DNA of 64,000 nucleotides, taken from positions 186,001 to 250,000 of the forward strand of contig CAVVQV010000008.1 in NCBI GenBank assembly GCA_963750495.1. The letters are read 5' to 3'. Position numbers and translations under genes: made by a program. Below are positions 30,840 to 39,164 of this stretch, piece by piece; the stretch's first letter is position 1, and each line of letters starts with the position of its first letter. Origin of the DNA: JANLYC01 sp963750495 (lineage in GTDB: Bacteria > Actinomycetota > Actinomycetes > Propionibacteriales > Nocardioidaceae). The notes under the pieces are model-generated. The model ran no database searches and was not told the DNA's origin. It saw only the letters and a program-made list of their open reading frames with translations.

Positions 30840-30871
30840 CGACCTGTTCCGAAGTTCTCCAGTAAAGGTGC

Positions 30872-31798
30872 ATGGTGACCAGCGAATCGCAGAACCAGAC
30901 CTCCACTGCCCCGACCCCTGAAACTGGGACGGGCAAGGTCAAGCGCGGCATGGCCGAGATGCTCAAGGGCGGCGTCATCATGGACGTCGTCACGGCCGAG
31001 CAGGCCAAGATCGCCGAGGACGCCGGCGCGGTGGCCGTGATGGCGCTCGAACGGGTGCCGGCCGACATCCGCGCCCAGGGCGGCGTCTCGCGCATGAGTG
31101 ACCCTGACATGATCGACAGCATCATCAGCTCGGTGTCCATCCCGGTGATGGCCAAGGCCCGGATCGGTCACTTCGCGGAGGCGCAGGTGCTGCAGAGTCT
31201 CGGCGTCGACTACATCGACGAGTCCGAGGTCCTCACCCCGGCCGACTACGCCCACCACATCGACAAGTGGCAGTTCACGGTGCCGTTCGTCTGTGGTGCC
31301 ACCAACCTCGGCGAGGCCCTGCGCAGGATCACCGAGGGCGCGGCGATGATCCGCTCGAAGGGTGAGGCCGGCACCGGCGATGTCTCGAACGCTGTGACTC
31401 ACATGCGCACGATCCGCGCCGAGATGCGGCGCCTCCAGTCGCTCAGCGAGGACGAGCTGTACCTCGCCGCCAAGGATCTTCAGGCGCCGTACGACCTGGT
31501 CACCGAAGTCGCCGCGCTGGGCAAGCTGCCCGTCGTGCTGTTCACCGCTGGTGGCATCGCCACCCCCGCCGACGCCGCCATGATGATGCAGCTCGGCGCC
31601 GAGGGTGTCTTCGTGGGCTCCGGCATCTTCAAGTCGGGCAACCCGGCGCAGCGGGCGGCAGCCGTCGTCAAGGCGACCACCTTCTTCGACGACCCCGATG
31701 TCGTCGCCAAGGTCTCCCGCGGCCTCGGCGAAGCGATGGTGGGCATCAACGTCGAGGACATCCCGCAGCCCCACCGGCTCGCCGAGCGCGGCTGGTAG
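30872..31798 (+). CDS. pdxS: Pyridoxal 5'-phosphate synthase, lyase subunit
   Basis: PdxS builds vitamin B6 (PLP) from ribose 5-phosphate, glyceraldehyde 3-phosphate and ammonia supplied by PdxT. The 308-residue TIM barrel has Asp38 in IMDVVTAEQ, Lys95 in VMAKARIGH (first Schiff base) and Lys163 in MIRSKGEAGTGD (second). The first 20 residues are a Ser/Thr-rich extension beyond the conserved core. Its partner pdxT is 4.7 kb downstream, separated by three genes, although the two are usually close together. Confidence 0.96.
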   Translation: MVTSESQNQTSTAPTPETGTGKVKRGMAEMLKGGVIMDVVTAEQAKIAEDAGAVAVMALERVPADIRAQGGVSRMSDPDMIDSIISSVSIPVMAKARIGHFAEAQVLQSLGVDYIDESEVLTPADYAHHIDKWQFTVPFVCGATNLGEALRRITEGAAMIRSKGEAGTGDVSNAVTHMRTIRAEMRRLQSLSEDELYLAAKDLQAPYDLVTEVAALGKLPVVLFTAGGIATPADAAMMMQLGAEGVFVGSGIFKSGNPAQRAAAVVKATTFFDDPDVVAKVSRGLGEAMVGINVEDIPQPHRLAERGW

Positions 31799-31808
31799 TC
31801 GGCTGCCG

Positions 31809-32384
31809 ATGGCGATCGGGAGTCTTGACGGGGCCGGCCGGCTCGAACAGATCAGGACGTTCGCGCATGTGCAGGTCTGGTCCGGCTACAAGGATGAGGC
31901 GGAGGTCAGGGCAGACGTCCTGGAGGCCGTCCTCGATGAAGTCAAGGACCCGGTCGAGGCCGCGGCGCTGACCGACGAGTACGTCGCGCAAGCCGAGCGC
32001 GACCGCGGTGAGGCCGCGGCGAGCTGGCCGGCGATCACCGGGTTCGAGCGACTGCAGGCTGCGATTGCCGAGCTGCGGTCAGCGGGGGTGATCGTGCTCG
32101 AGGCCTGCGACGACCACTGGGCGGCCGACTCGGCACTCAAGCGGGCCGCAGCTGAGGGGTCGCCACCCGCTGGGGTCGCCTACTTCACCCACGCCGACGT
32201 CTGGCACGCGGTCGAGCACGGAATGCTCGAGCTCAACGTCTGGCACGCGACCAGCGCCAACGTCGCGCCGGGTGACGCGCTTCTCGAGCTCGTGCAGGAG
32301 ACCCTCGGCAGGCACGGTCTCGAGTCGCTGTTCGACGAAGGGCGCATCGAGGTCTCGATCGTCTGGCAGCGCCACCGGGCCTGA
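31809..32384 (+). CDS. DUF6891-like protein
   Basis: The 191-residue soluble protein has an acidic helical N-terminus (MAIGSLDGAGRLEQIRTFAH, then DEAEVRADVLEAVLDEVKD) and a domain beginning WPAITGFERLQAAIAELRSA. It contains GVAYFTHADVWHAVEHGMLE. It resembles the DUF6891 family as I recall it. No catalytic residues are evident. ATG 31809 lies 10 bases after pdxS, so co-transcription is likely. The family name is moderately sure, function unknown. Confidence 0.7.
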   Translation: MAIGSLDGAGRLEQIRTFAHVQVWSGYKDEAEVRADVLEAVLDEVKDPVEAAALTDEYVAQAERDRGEAAASWPAITGFERLQAAIAELRSAGVIVLEACDDHWAADSALKRAAAEGSPPAGVAYFTHADVWHAVEHGMLELNVWHATSANVAPGDALLELVQETLGRHGLESLFDEGRIEVSIVWQRHRA

Positions 32385-32748
32385 CGTTCATTACGCTCAG
32401 TAGCCTTCGGGGCGAGCCCGGTGTGCCCGATATGTACAGCTTGCTGTGTTCGGGCGAGACCTTTGACCTGCCCGAATGTCCAGGATGCCTAGGCGGGCAT
32501 GACCCGTTCGGGCTATCTCGGAGGACCCGTCGGTCCATCACTCAGCGTCAGGTGGTCAGGCTTGCTCCTCGAACGTTCCGAAGGCATCCCGAATCGTTGA
32601 ACTGTGTACGACCGGCCCTTCATGATCGAAGAGTTCCAGGACGGAGCGTTGACATGCGGACTGAGTTGGTCGCCTGAAAGGCCCGCATCGAGCTAGTGGC
32701 GAAACCGGCCGTCCTCTTTCGATCAACACGAAAGGGGCTCGGGCCCTC
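32385..32748. other. Intergenic region before the surface-protein genes
   Basis: About 360 bases. TTCGGGC (32449-32455) and GCCCGAA (32470-32476) could form a hairpin ending the pdxS transcript, and a further TTCGGGC occurs near 32508. The promoter of the secreted-protein gene at 32749 should be here; AAAGGGG precedes its ATG at some distance. Confidence 0.4.
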
Positions 32749-33234
32749 ATGAAGCAGTTCACTCGTCGTTCAGCCGCCATCGCCGTCATCGTGCTCGGCC
32801 TCGTTGGGGCCGGGGTGGCTTTCGCCGCCTGGACCTCGACCGGGACCGGGGACACGAACACCGCGACGGCCGGCACCGCCACCGGTCTCACCGTCAACGC
32901 CGGGAGTGCCGTCACAGGCTTGTACCCGACCAAGAGCGTCGTGCTCAACCCGACGGTGACCAACGCCAACACCTACGCCGTCAAGCTCACGACGGTCACC
33001 GTCAACTCGGTCAAGGCCGACACCGCCCACGAGACGGCCGGCTGCACCGTGGCCGCCAGTGGCGCCAGCGCCACCGCACCGAGCACCGCAGTCATCAACG
33101 CTCTCCCGGTGATCACCGCCGGTGGGACGTCGGCCGCACTGCCCATCACGGTCTCGCTGTCCGCCTCGTCGGACAACGCGTGCCAGGGCGCCGCGTTCAC
33201 GGTCAACTTCACCGCCACGGCAGACAGCAACTGA
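32749..33234 (+). CDS. Small secreted protein
   Basis: The 161-residue protein starts MKQFTRRSAAIAVIVLGLVG, a signal peptide followed by AFAAWTSTGTGDTNTATAGT. The mature part is Thr/Ala/Val-rich beta-type sequence with two cysteines (ETAGCTVAAS, SSDNACQGAAF) that may pair. The AAWTSTGTG segment after the hydrophobic core recurs as AAWLSTGTG in the large protein that follows, which suggests a common secretion or processing route. The style is that of small actinobacterial surface or fibre proteins (TasA/camelysin-like), unproven. It lies 43 bases before the large gene, probably in one operon. Confidence 0.8.
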   Translation: MKQFTRRSAAIAVIVLGLVGAGVAFAAWTSTGTGDTNTATAGTATGLTVNAGSAVTGLYPTKSVVLNPTVTNANTYAVKLTTVTVNSVKADTAHETAGCTVAASGASATAPSTAVINALPVITAGGTSAALPITVSLSASSDNACQGAAFTVNFTATADSN

Positions 33235-33277
33235 GCGGGCTGCACCCGCACCGCTCCTGGATGAGGAAACCCATCAC

Positions 33278-36200
33278 GTGAGAAAACGCCACATCAGGTC
33301 GGCCGTCACCACTGCTCCGGCAGCGGTGACGGCCGATCCGGCGTCGCCTCACCGGGCGCATCGTCGCGCTCGTCGTCTCACCCGACGTGGTCTCGTGCTG
33401 GCCGGTGCCGTACCGGTCCTCGCGGCAACCGCTGCCCTGGCCGCCTGGCTGTCCACCGGCACGGGCGGAGGCTCGGCGGCGGCGGCCACCATCTCCGCTC
33501 CGGCAGTGCCAACCGCGGCCTACGACACCGGGGCCGTGCGGGTCACCTGGTCGGCCGTCACGATGCCCGACGGTGGCGCGGTGGACGGCTACCAGGTCAT
33601 CCGCCACGTCGGCGGCAACACCGCCGTCGTCTGTACCGCGACCACACCAGCCACCACCTGCACCGATGACAGCCCGCTCGCGGGGACCGTGTCCTACGGC
33701 GTGACAGCGCGCAAAGGGCTGAACTGGATCGGTCCCGAAAGCCCGACGAAGTCGTTCGTCTCCGATCAGGCCAAGCCGGTGACTACCGCCTCGGTCAGCC
33801 CCACCCCGAATGGCGCCGGCTGGAACAGCTCGGCCGTGACGGTCACCCTGACCGCGACGGACACCGGCGGTTCCGGGGTCAAGAACATCACGTACTCCAT
33901 CGACGGCGCCGCCGGCGTCCTGGTGACCGGCGCATCGGCCTCGTTCGCCGTGAGCGCAGACGGCACCCACACCATCACGTACTCCGCCGCTGACCAAGCC
34001 GCCAACGTGGAGACGACGAAATCACTGATCGTCAAGATCGACAGTGCGGCGCCGGTGGCTCCGACGTTCACGGCGATCAGCGCGGACACCGGCGCTTCGT
34101 CGACCGACCAGATCACCAAGACCACGGCGCAGAGCCTGTCCGGCACAGCCGAGCCCGGGAGCACCGTGACGGTCAAGCGGGGAGCGACGACGATGTCCAC
34201 GGTCACGGCGAATGCGTCCGGGACGTTCACGACCGGGAGCCTGAACCTCGTGGCCGGAGTCAACAGCTTCACGGCTACGGCCACCGACCCGGCCGGCAAC
34301 GTCTCGGCGGTGTCGGCGACCTTCCCGGTCACCCTGGACGCGACGGCGCCGGCCAAGCCGGTGCTGACCGGCATCAGCAACGACACCGGGGTCTCGAACA
34401 CGGACGAGATCACGAACGTGGCCGCCCAGGTCGTCTCCGGAACGGCCGAGGCAGGCGGTGACGTCGCCATCAAGCAGACCGTCCCCACCCCTGTGTCCAC
34501 GCTCGGAACGACGAGCACCGACGGGTCGGGCACCTTCACGTTCGCCATGGACTTCACGCCCAACCAGGCCACGACCATCACGGCGACGGCGACCGATCTC
34601 GCCGGCAACGCCTCGACGGCCTCCACCGGCCTGGTGGTCAAGGTCGACCAGATCGCGCCGACCACGACGGTCAACTCGATCACCCCGGCACCCAACGCCG
34701 CGGGCTGGAACAGGGCAACGACCGCGGTCGTGATCGGTCAGACCGACACCGGCACCGGCGGAATCGACAAGCTGTACACGCGCCTCAACGCAGCGGGGTT
34801 CACCTCCGTGACCACAACCACCAAGAGCGTGTCCGTGACGACCACGGTGCAGGGCGACAACACGGTGGTGTACTACGCCGTCGACAAGGCCGGCAACGTC
34901 GGTGACTCAGGAAGCGTCGTCGTGAAGATGGACAGTGTCGCTCCCGCGAAGCCGGTCATCACCGGAATCAGCAACGACACCGGTACCTCCAGCACCGACA
35001 AGATCACGAATGCGCCTGCCCAGACGTTGTCCGGGACCGCCGAGGCCAACAGCACGGTCAAGGTCATCCGGGGTGGCGCCACCATCGCCACCGGTACCGC
35101 GAGTGGTGCGGGGAGCTACGCGATCCCGATCACGCTCGTCGAAGGCGTCAACTCGCTCACGGTGACGGCCACCGATGCGGCCGACAACGTGTCGGTGGCC
35201 TCGACCGCTCTCGCGGTCACCCTCGACACGACGATGGTGGACCCGGCGTTCACCGGCATCAGCAACGACACCGGATCGTCGGGCAGCGACCAGATCACGA
35301 ACGTTGCCGCACAGACGATCTCAGGCACGGCCAAGGCCAGCAGCACCGTCGTGGTCAAGCGCGGCGGCACGACCATCGCCAGCCTGACCGCGAGTGGGAC
35401 CGGAACGTTCTCGCTGGCGACGACGCTGCCGGCCGGCACCAGCAGCTTCACAGTCACCAGCAGCGACGTCGCCGGCAACACGGTGACGTCGTCGACCTGG
35501 CCGGTGACCCTGGACACGACCGCACCCGCGGCCCCGGTGCTGACCGGAATCAGCGACGACACGGGTGCCTCGGCAACAGACCACGTCACCAAGAACGCGG
35601 CCCAGACCGTCGCCGGCACCAGCGAGGCGGGCGGCGCGGTGACCCTCAAGCGGTCCGGTTCGACCGTGGCCACCACGACCGCGGACGGTGGCGGCGCCTT
35701 CGCCGCCGACGTCACGCTCGCCGAAGGCACGAACGTCTTCACGGCCCTGGCCACCGATGTCGCCGGCAACGTCTCGCCGGCCTCGTCGGCGCTGACCGTC
35801 ACGTTGGACACCGCGGCGCCGGCGGCTCCTGTGCTGACCGCTATCAGCGACGACACCGGACTCTCGTCCAGCGACCACATCACCCGGTCCGCCAAGCAGA
35901 CGTTGAGTGGAACGGTCGAGGCCGGCAGCTCCGTGACACTGGCGCAGAACGGCTCGCGAGGCGGTACGACGACGGCAGACGCCGGCGGAGCCTTCTCGTT
36001 CGACATCAAGCTCGAGGACGGGACGAACACGTTCTTCGCCGTGGCCGTCGACGTCGCCGGCAACGGCTCTCCTGCCTCTCCCGACTTCGTCGTCTCGCTC
36101 GACACCACAGCACCCGACGGTCAGATCACGTCGGTCAGCGAGGGTGCGACCTACAGCAGTGTCCAGTTCCGTCGAACCTGCGCCGGACGTCGCGACTACT

Positions 36201-36475
36201 CGATCTGCGGTATCGCAGTCGACCCGGCAAGTGCCTTCACGTCCGGGATCGGCACTCTCACACTCGAGTTGCGGACCGGTAGCAACTGTCTCGACGCCAG
36301 TGGCAACTTCTCGTCCGTCGCCTGCCTCACCCCGCTGGACGTGGCACCGGAAGCGGACTGGGCGCAGGACACCAGCCCCAGCGGCCTCCCGGCCGCGGAC
36401 TACACCGCAACGCTGACCACGACCGACGTCGCCGGCAACGTCACTGTGCATGTCGTCAACTTCTTCATGAGGTGA
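33278..36475 (+). CDS. Large Ig-repeat surface protein
   Basis: The 1065-residue secreted or surface protein has a basic N-terminus, a hydrophobic segment at about 38-56, then AAWLSTGTG. A fibronectin-III-like domain lies at about 75-165 (VRVTWSAVTMPDGGAVDGYQ). Two OmpL47-like beta domains lie at about 170-250 and 460-550. Six bacterial Ig-like repeats of about 97 residues start near 258, 357, 555, 652, 748 and 846, each with GIS.DTG..STD.IT and a VSGTAE segment. A unique C-terminal domain with four cysteines follows from about 945. There is no LPXTG or C-terminal membrane helix. It is probably adhesive. GTG 33278 is chosen for its GAGGAAA site and plausible signal sequence. Confidence 0.85.
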   Translation: MRKRHIRSAVTTAPAAVTADPASPHRAHRRARRLTRRGLVLAGAVPVLAATAALAAWLSTGTGGGSAAAATISAPAVPTAAYDTGAVRVTWSAVTMPDGGAVDGYQVIRHVGGNTAVVCTATTPATTCTDDSPLAGTVSYGVTARKGLNWIGPESPTKSFVSDQAKPVTTASVSPTPNGAGWNSSAVTVTLTATDTGGSGVKNITYSIDGAAGVLVTGASASFAVSADGTHTITYSAADQAANVETTKSLIVKIDSAAPVAPTFTAISADTGASSTDQITKTTAQSLSGTAEPGSTVTVKRGATTMSTVTANASGTFTTGSLNLVAGVNSFTATATDPAGNVSAVSATFPVTLDATAPAKPVLTGISNDTGVSNTDEITNVAAQVVSGTAEAGGDVAIKQTVPTPVSTLGTTSTDGSGTFTFAMDFTPNQATTITATATDLAGNASTASTGLVVKVDQIAPTTTVNSITPAPNAAGWNRATTAVVIGQTDTGTGGIDKLYTRLNAAGFTSVTTTTKSVSVTTTVQGDNTVVYYAVDKAGNVGDSGSVVVKMDSVAPAKPVITGISNDTGTSSTDKITNAPAQTLSGTAEANSTVKVIRGGATIATGTASGAGSYAIPITLVEGVNSLTVTATDAADNVSVASTALAVTLDTTMVDPAFTGISNDTGSSGSDQITNVAAQTISGTAKASSTVVVKRGGTTIASLTASGTGTFSLATTLPAGTSSFTVTSSDVAGNTVTSSTWPVTLDTTAPAAPVLTGISDDTGASATDHVTKNAAQTVAGTSEAGGAVTLKRSGSTVATTTADGGGAFAADVTLAEGTNVFTALATDVAGNVSPASSALTVTLDTAAPAAPVLTAISDDTGLSSSDHITRSAKQTLSGTVEAGSSVTLAQNGSRGGTTTADAGGAFSFDIKLEDGTNTFFAVAVDVAGNGSPASPDFVVSLDTTAPDGQITSVSEGATYSSVQFRRTCAGRRDYSICGIAVDPASAFTSGIGTLTLELRTGSNCLDASGNFSSVACLTPLDVAPEADWAQDTSPSGLPAADYTATLTTTDVAGNVTVHVVNFFMR

Positions 36476-36503
36476 GCGTTTCGGGGCCAGCGCTGCCCGC
36501 ACC

Positions 36504-36509
36504 TACGAT
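36504..36509 (+). promoter_or_regulatory. -10 box, probable leaderless pdxT transcript
   Basis: TACGAT, then 6 bases, then GTG 36516. It would give pdxT its own promoter, separate from pdxS. Confidence 0.5.
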
Positions 36510-36515
36510 GGAGCC

Positions 36516-37118
36516 GTGACCAACTCACCGACGATCGGCGTCCTTGCGCTGCAGGGAGACGTGCGCGAGCACCTGCGCATGTTGACCGATGCCGGTGCAT
36601 CGGCGGTCCCCGTACGCCGACCCGGTGAGCTGGCCGGTGTCGACGCGATGGTGCTGCCCGGCGGTGAGTCCACCACCATGCACAAGCTGGCCACGGTCTT
36701 CGAGATGTTCGAACCCCTTCAGGAGCGGCTTCGCTCGGGTATGCCCGCGCTCGGCACCTGCGCCGGGATGATCCTGCTCGCCGATCGGATCGAGGGCGGT
36801 GTCGCTGGGCAGCAGACCCTGGGAGGACTCGACGTCGTCGTACGTCGCAACGCGTTCGGCCGCCAGGTCGACTCGTTCGAGAGCGACGTCGACTTCGCGC
36901 CCTTCGACGAGCCGTTCCATGCGTTGTTCATCCGGGCACCGTGGGTCGAGAAGGTCGGCGCCGACGTCGACGTGCTCGCCACCGTCGCCTCCGGGGCGGC
37001 CGCCGGTAGGATCGTCGCGGTGCGCCAGGGCGTCGTCATGGCCACCTCGTTCCACCCCGAGATCACCCACGACGACCGGGTGCACCGGTACTTCGTCGAC
37101 CTCGTACGCGACCGCTAA
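36516..37118 (+). CDS. pdxT: Pyridoxal 5'-phosphate synthase, glutaminase subunit
   Basis: PdxT hydrolyses glutamine and channels ammonia to PdxS. The 200-residue class I glutamine amidotransferase has the oxyanion strand VLPGGESTT at 47-55, the nucleophile Cys82 in GTCAGM, and the His180/Glu182 pair in SFHPEITHD. The GTG start follows a TANNNT box by 6 bases. It lies 40 bases after the surface-protein gene and 14 bases before yebC, which probably shares its transcript. Confidence 0.95.
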   Translation: MTNSPTIGVLALQGDVREHLRMLTDAGASAVPVRRPGELAGVDAMVLPGGESTTMHKLATVFEMFEPLQERLRSGMPALGTCAGMILLADRIEGGVAGQQTLGGLDVVVRRNAFGRQVDSFESDVDFAPFDEPFHALFIRAPWVEKVGADVDVLATVASGAAAGRIVAVRQGVVMATSFHPEITHDDRVHRYFVDLVRDR

Positions 37119-37132
37119 GGAGTTCCGCAGGC

Positions 37133-37900
37133 ATGTCCGGCCACTCGAAATGGGCGACCACCAAGCACAAGAAGGCCGCGATCGACGCCAAGCGCGGAAA
37201 GCTCTTCGCCAAGCTCATCAAGAACATCGAGGTGGCGGCCCGCACCGGTGGAGGTGACGCGGCCGGCAACCCGACGTTGTACGACGCCATCCAGAAGGCG
37301 AAGAAGTCCTCGGTTCCCAACGACAACATCGACCGCGCCGTCAAGCGTGGCTCCGGTCTCGAGGCCGGGGGAGCCGACTACCAGACGATCATGTACGAGG
37401 GGTATGCCCCCGGCGGCGTCGCGTTGCTCATCGAGTGCCTGAGCGACAACCGCAACCGTGCTGCCGGCGAGGTCCGTACCGCGATGACGCGGGGTGGCGG
37501 ATCGATGGCCGACGCGGGCTCCGTCGCGTACATGTTCACGCGCAAGGGCGTCATCATCGTGCCGCGGCTCAACGAGGAGAACGACGTCGAGGCCACCGAG
37601 GACGCCGTCCTCGACGCAGTGCTCGACGCCGGCGCCGAGGAGGTCAACGACCTCGGCGACTCCTTCGAGGTGATCTGTGAGCCGACCGACCTCGTGACCG
37701 TGCGGACTGCGCTCCAGGGCGCCGGGCTCGACTACGAGTCGGCCGAGGCGTCCTTCGTCCCGAGCATCACCGTCGAGGTCGACAAGGACGTCGCCGGCAA
37801 GGTGTTCCGGCTGATCGAGTCGCTCGAGGACTCCGACGACGTCCAGAACGTGTTCGGCAACTTCGACGTGTCCGACGAGGTCCTGGCCCAGCTCGTCTGA
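37133..37900 (+). CDS. yebC: YebC/PmpR family protein
   Basis: The 255-residue protein starts with the family hallmark MSGHSKWATTKHKKAAIDAK and has the three-domain length of YebC/PmpR. It includes DNIDRAVKRGSG and YEGYAPGGVALLIECLSDN. Members are described both as DNA-binding regulators and, more recently, as ribosome-associated factors relieving stalling at proline stretches. AAGGAG sits 9 bases before the ATG. The position between pdxT and ruvC is widely conserved. Confidence 0.95.
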   Translation: MSGHSKWATTKHKKAAIDAKRGKLFAKLIKNIEVAARTGGGDAAGNPTLYDAIQKAKKSSVPNDNIDRAVKRGSGLEAGGADYQTIMYEGYAPGGVALLIECLSDNRNRAAGEVRTAMTRGGGSMADAGSVAYMFTRKGVIIVPRLNEENDVEATEDAVLDAVLDAGAEEVNDLGDSFEVICEPTDLVTVRTALQGAGLDYESAEASFVPSITVEVDKDVAGKVFRLIESLEDSDDVQNVFGNFDVSDEVLAQLV

Positions 37901-38019
37901 CCCGTCGCACCGATCGCGGCTCCGGGCGCGTCGCTGCCGCGCTGCGCGAGCCTCGCGGGCTACCTTGGTGGCGGTCGAACATCTGTTCGGTCCAGGTTGC
38001 CGCGACGGAGGAGGACGAC

Positions 38020-38547
38020 GTGAGGGTGTTGGGCGTCGACCCGGGGCTCACGCGATGCGGCCTGGGGGTCGTCGAAGGGGAGGCCTCTCGCCCGCTGCGG
38101 GCGGTGGCAGCTGACGTCATCCGGACGCCTTCGGACGCCGACCTGGGCAGCCGACTCGTGGCGATCGAGGCCGGCCTCGAGGAGTGGCTCGACACCTATC
38201 GGCCCGACGCCGTCGCCGTCGAGCGCGTCTTTTCCCAGCACAACGTCCGCACCGTGATGGGCACCGCCCAGGCGTCCGGGATCGCGATCGTGGCGGCAGC
38301 CCGGCGCGGCCTACCGGTCGCGTTGCACACGCCCAGCGCAGTGAAGGCGGCGGTGACCGGCAGCGGACGTGCCAACAAGGACCAGGTGACCACGATGGTC
38401 ACCCGACTCCTCCGCCTCGACGTCCGGCCGGCTACGGCCGACGCTGCCGACGCGCTGGCGCTCGCGATGTGTCACATCTGGCGCGGTGCTGCGACCGACC
38501 GCATCGACGCTGCACTCGCCAAGGCAGCACGAGGAGCCGGCCGATGA
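38020..38547 (+). CDS. ruvC: Holliday junction resolvase RuvC
   Basis: RuvC cuts Holliday junctions symmetrically, together with RuvAB, during recombination and repair. The 175-residue RNase H-fold nuclease has acidic residues Asp7 (GVDPGLTRCG), Glu68 (AVERVF), and Asp141/Asp144 (ADAADALALAMCH). GTG 38020 follows GGAGGAGG. Its TGA overlaps the ruvA ATG (ATGA), so the ruvCAB genes are translationally coupled. Confidence 0.96.
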   Translation: MRVLGVDPGLTRCGLGVVEGEASRPLRAVAADVIRTPSDADLGSRLVAIEAGLEEWLDTYRPDAVAVERVFSQHNVRTVMGTAQASGIAIVAAARRGLPVALHTPSAVKAAVTGSGRANKDQVTTMVTRLLRLDVRPATADAADALALAMCHIWRGAATDRIDAALAKAARGAGR

Positions 38548-39164
38548 TCGCTTTCGTCCGCGGCAACGTGTCGGCCGTCTTCGTCGACTCCGCTGTCATC
38601 GAGGTCGGCGGCGTCGGCATGCTCGTCATGTGCACGCCCGGCGCACTCGCAGCACTGCGGGTCGGTCACGAAGCGACGCTGGCCACGTCGATGGTCGTGC
38701 GCGAGGACTCGCTGACCCTGTTCGGCTTCTCCGACTACGACGAGCGGGGGCTCTTCGAGCTGTTGCAGACAGCGAGCGGCGTCGGACCCAAGCTCGCGCA
38801 GGCCATGCTGGCCGTCCACGGGCCGGACGAGCTTCGACGTGCGGTGGCCACCGAAGACCTCGTCTCGCTCTGCAAGGTGCCGGGCATCGGGCGCAAGGGA
38901 GCGCAACGCATCGTGCTCGAGCTCAAGGACCGCATCGGCGCCCCCACGGGCGACGGACGACCCACCCATGACTCGATGCGCGGCGGCGACGACTGGCGTG
39001 AACAGGTCCGCGCCGGGCTCCTCGGGCTCGGCTGGTCGGTGAAGGAAGCCGACGCCGCCGTCGACTCCGTCGCTCCGATGGCTGCCGAGTCGCTGTCCGA
39101 TGGTGAGCCGGCACCGGTCGCCGAGCTGCTCCGTGCCGCTCTACGGTCGCTGTCGAGGGCGTGA
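38544..39164 (+). CDS. ruvA: Holliday junction branch migration protein RuvA
   Basis: RuvA binds four-way junctions as a tetramer and loads RuvB. The 206-residue protein has the N-terminal OB fold (MIAFVRGNVSAVFVDSAVIE), two helix-hairpin-helix motifs (ASGVGPKLAQAML and VPGIGRKGAQRIVLELKD) and a C-terminal RuvB-binding domain after an acidic, flexible linker. ATG 38544 is fixed by the overlap with ruvC and by the canonical MIAFVRG start. Its stop overlaps the ruvB GTG. Confidence 0.96.
   Translation: MIAFVRGNVSAVFVDSAVIEVGGVGMLVMCTPGALAALRVGHEATLATSMVVREDSLTLFGFSDYDERGLFELLQTASGVGPKLAQAMLAVHGPDELRRAVATEDLVSLCKVPGIGRKGAQRIVLELKDRIGAPTGDGRPTHDSMRGGDDWREQVRAGLLGLGWSVKEADAAVDSVAPMAAESLSDGEPAPVAELLRAALRSLSRA

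Noticed and set aside
33122..33277. Upstream start of the Ig-repeat protein
   Set aside because: It would overlap the preceding secreted-protein gene and add an arginine-rich leader before the signal segment. GTG 33278 has a ribosome site.
33278..36112. Repeats considered as CRISPR or tandem DNA repeats
   Set aside because: The periodicity of about 290 bases is at protein level (Ig-like domains) with diverged DNA. No short palindromic repeats with spacers occur anywhere in the window.
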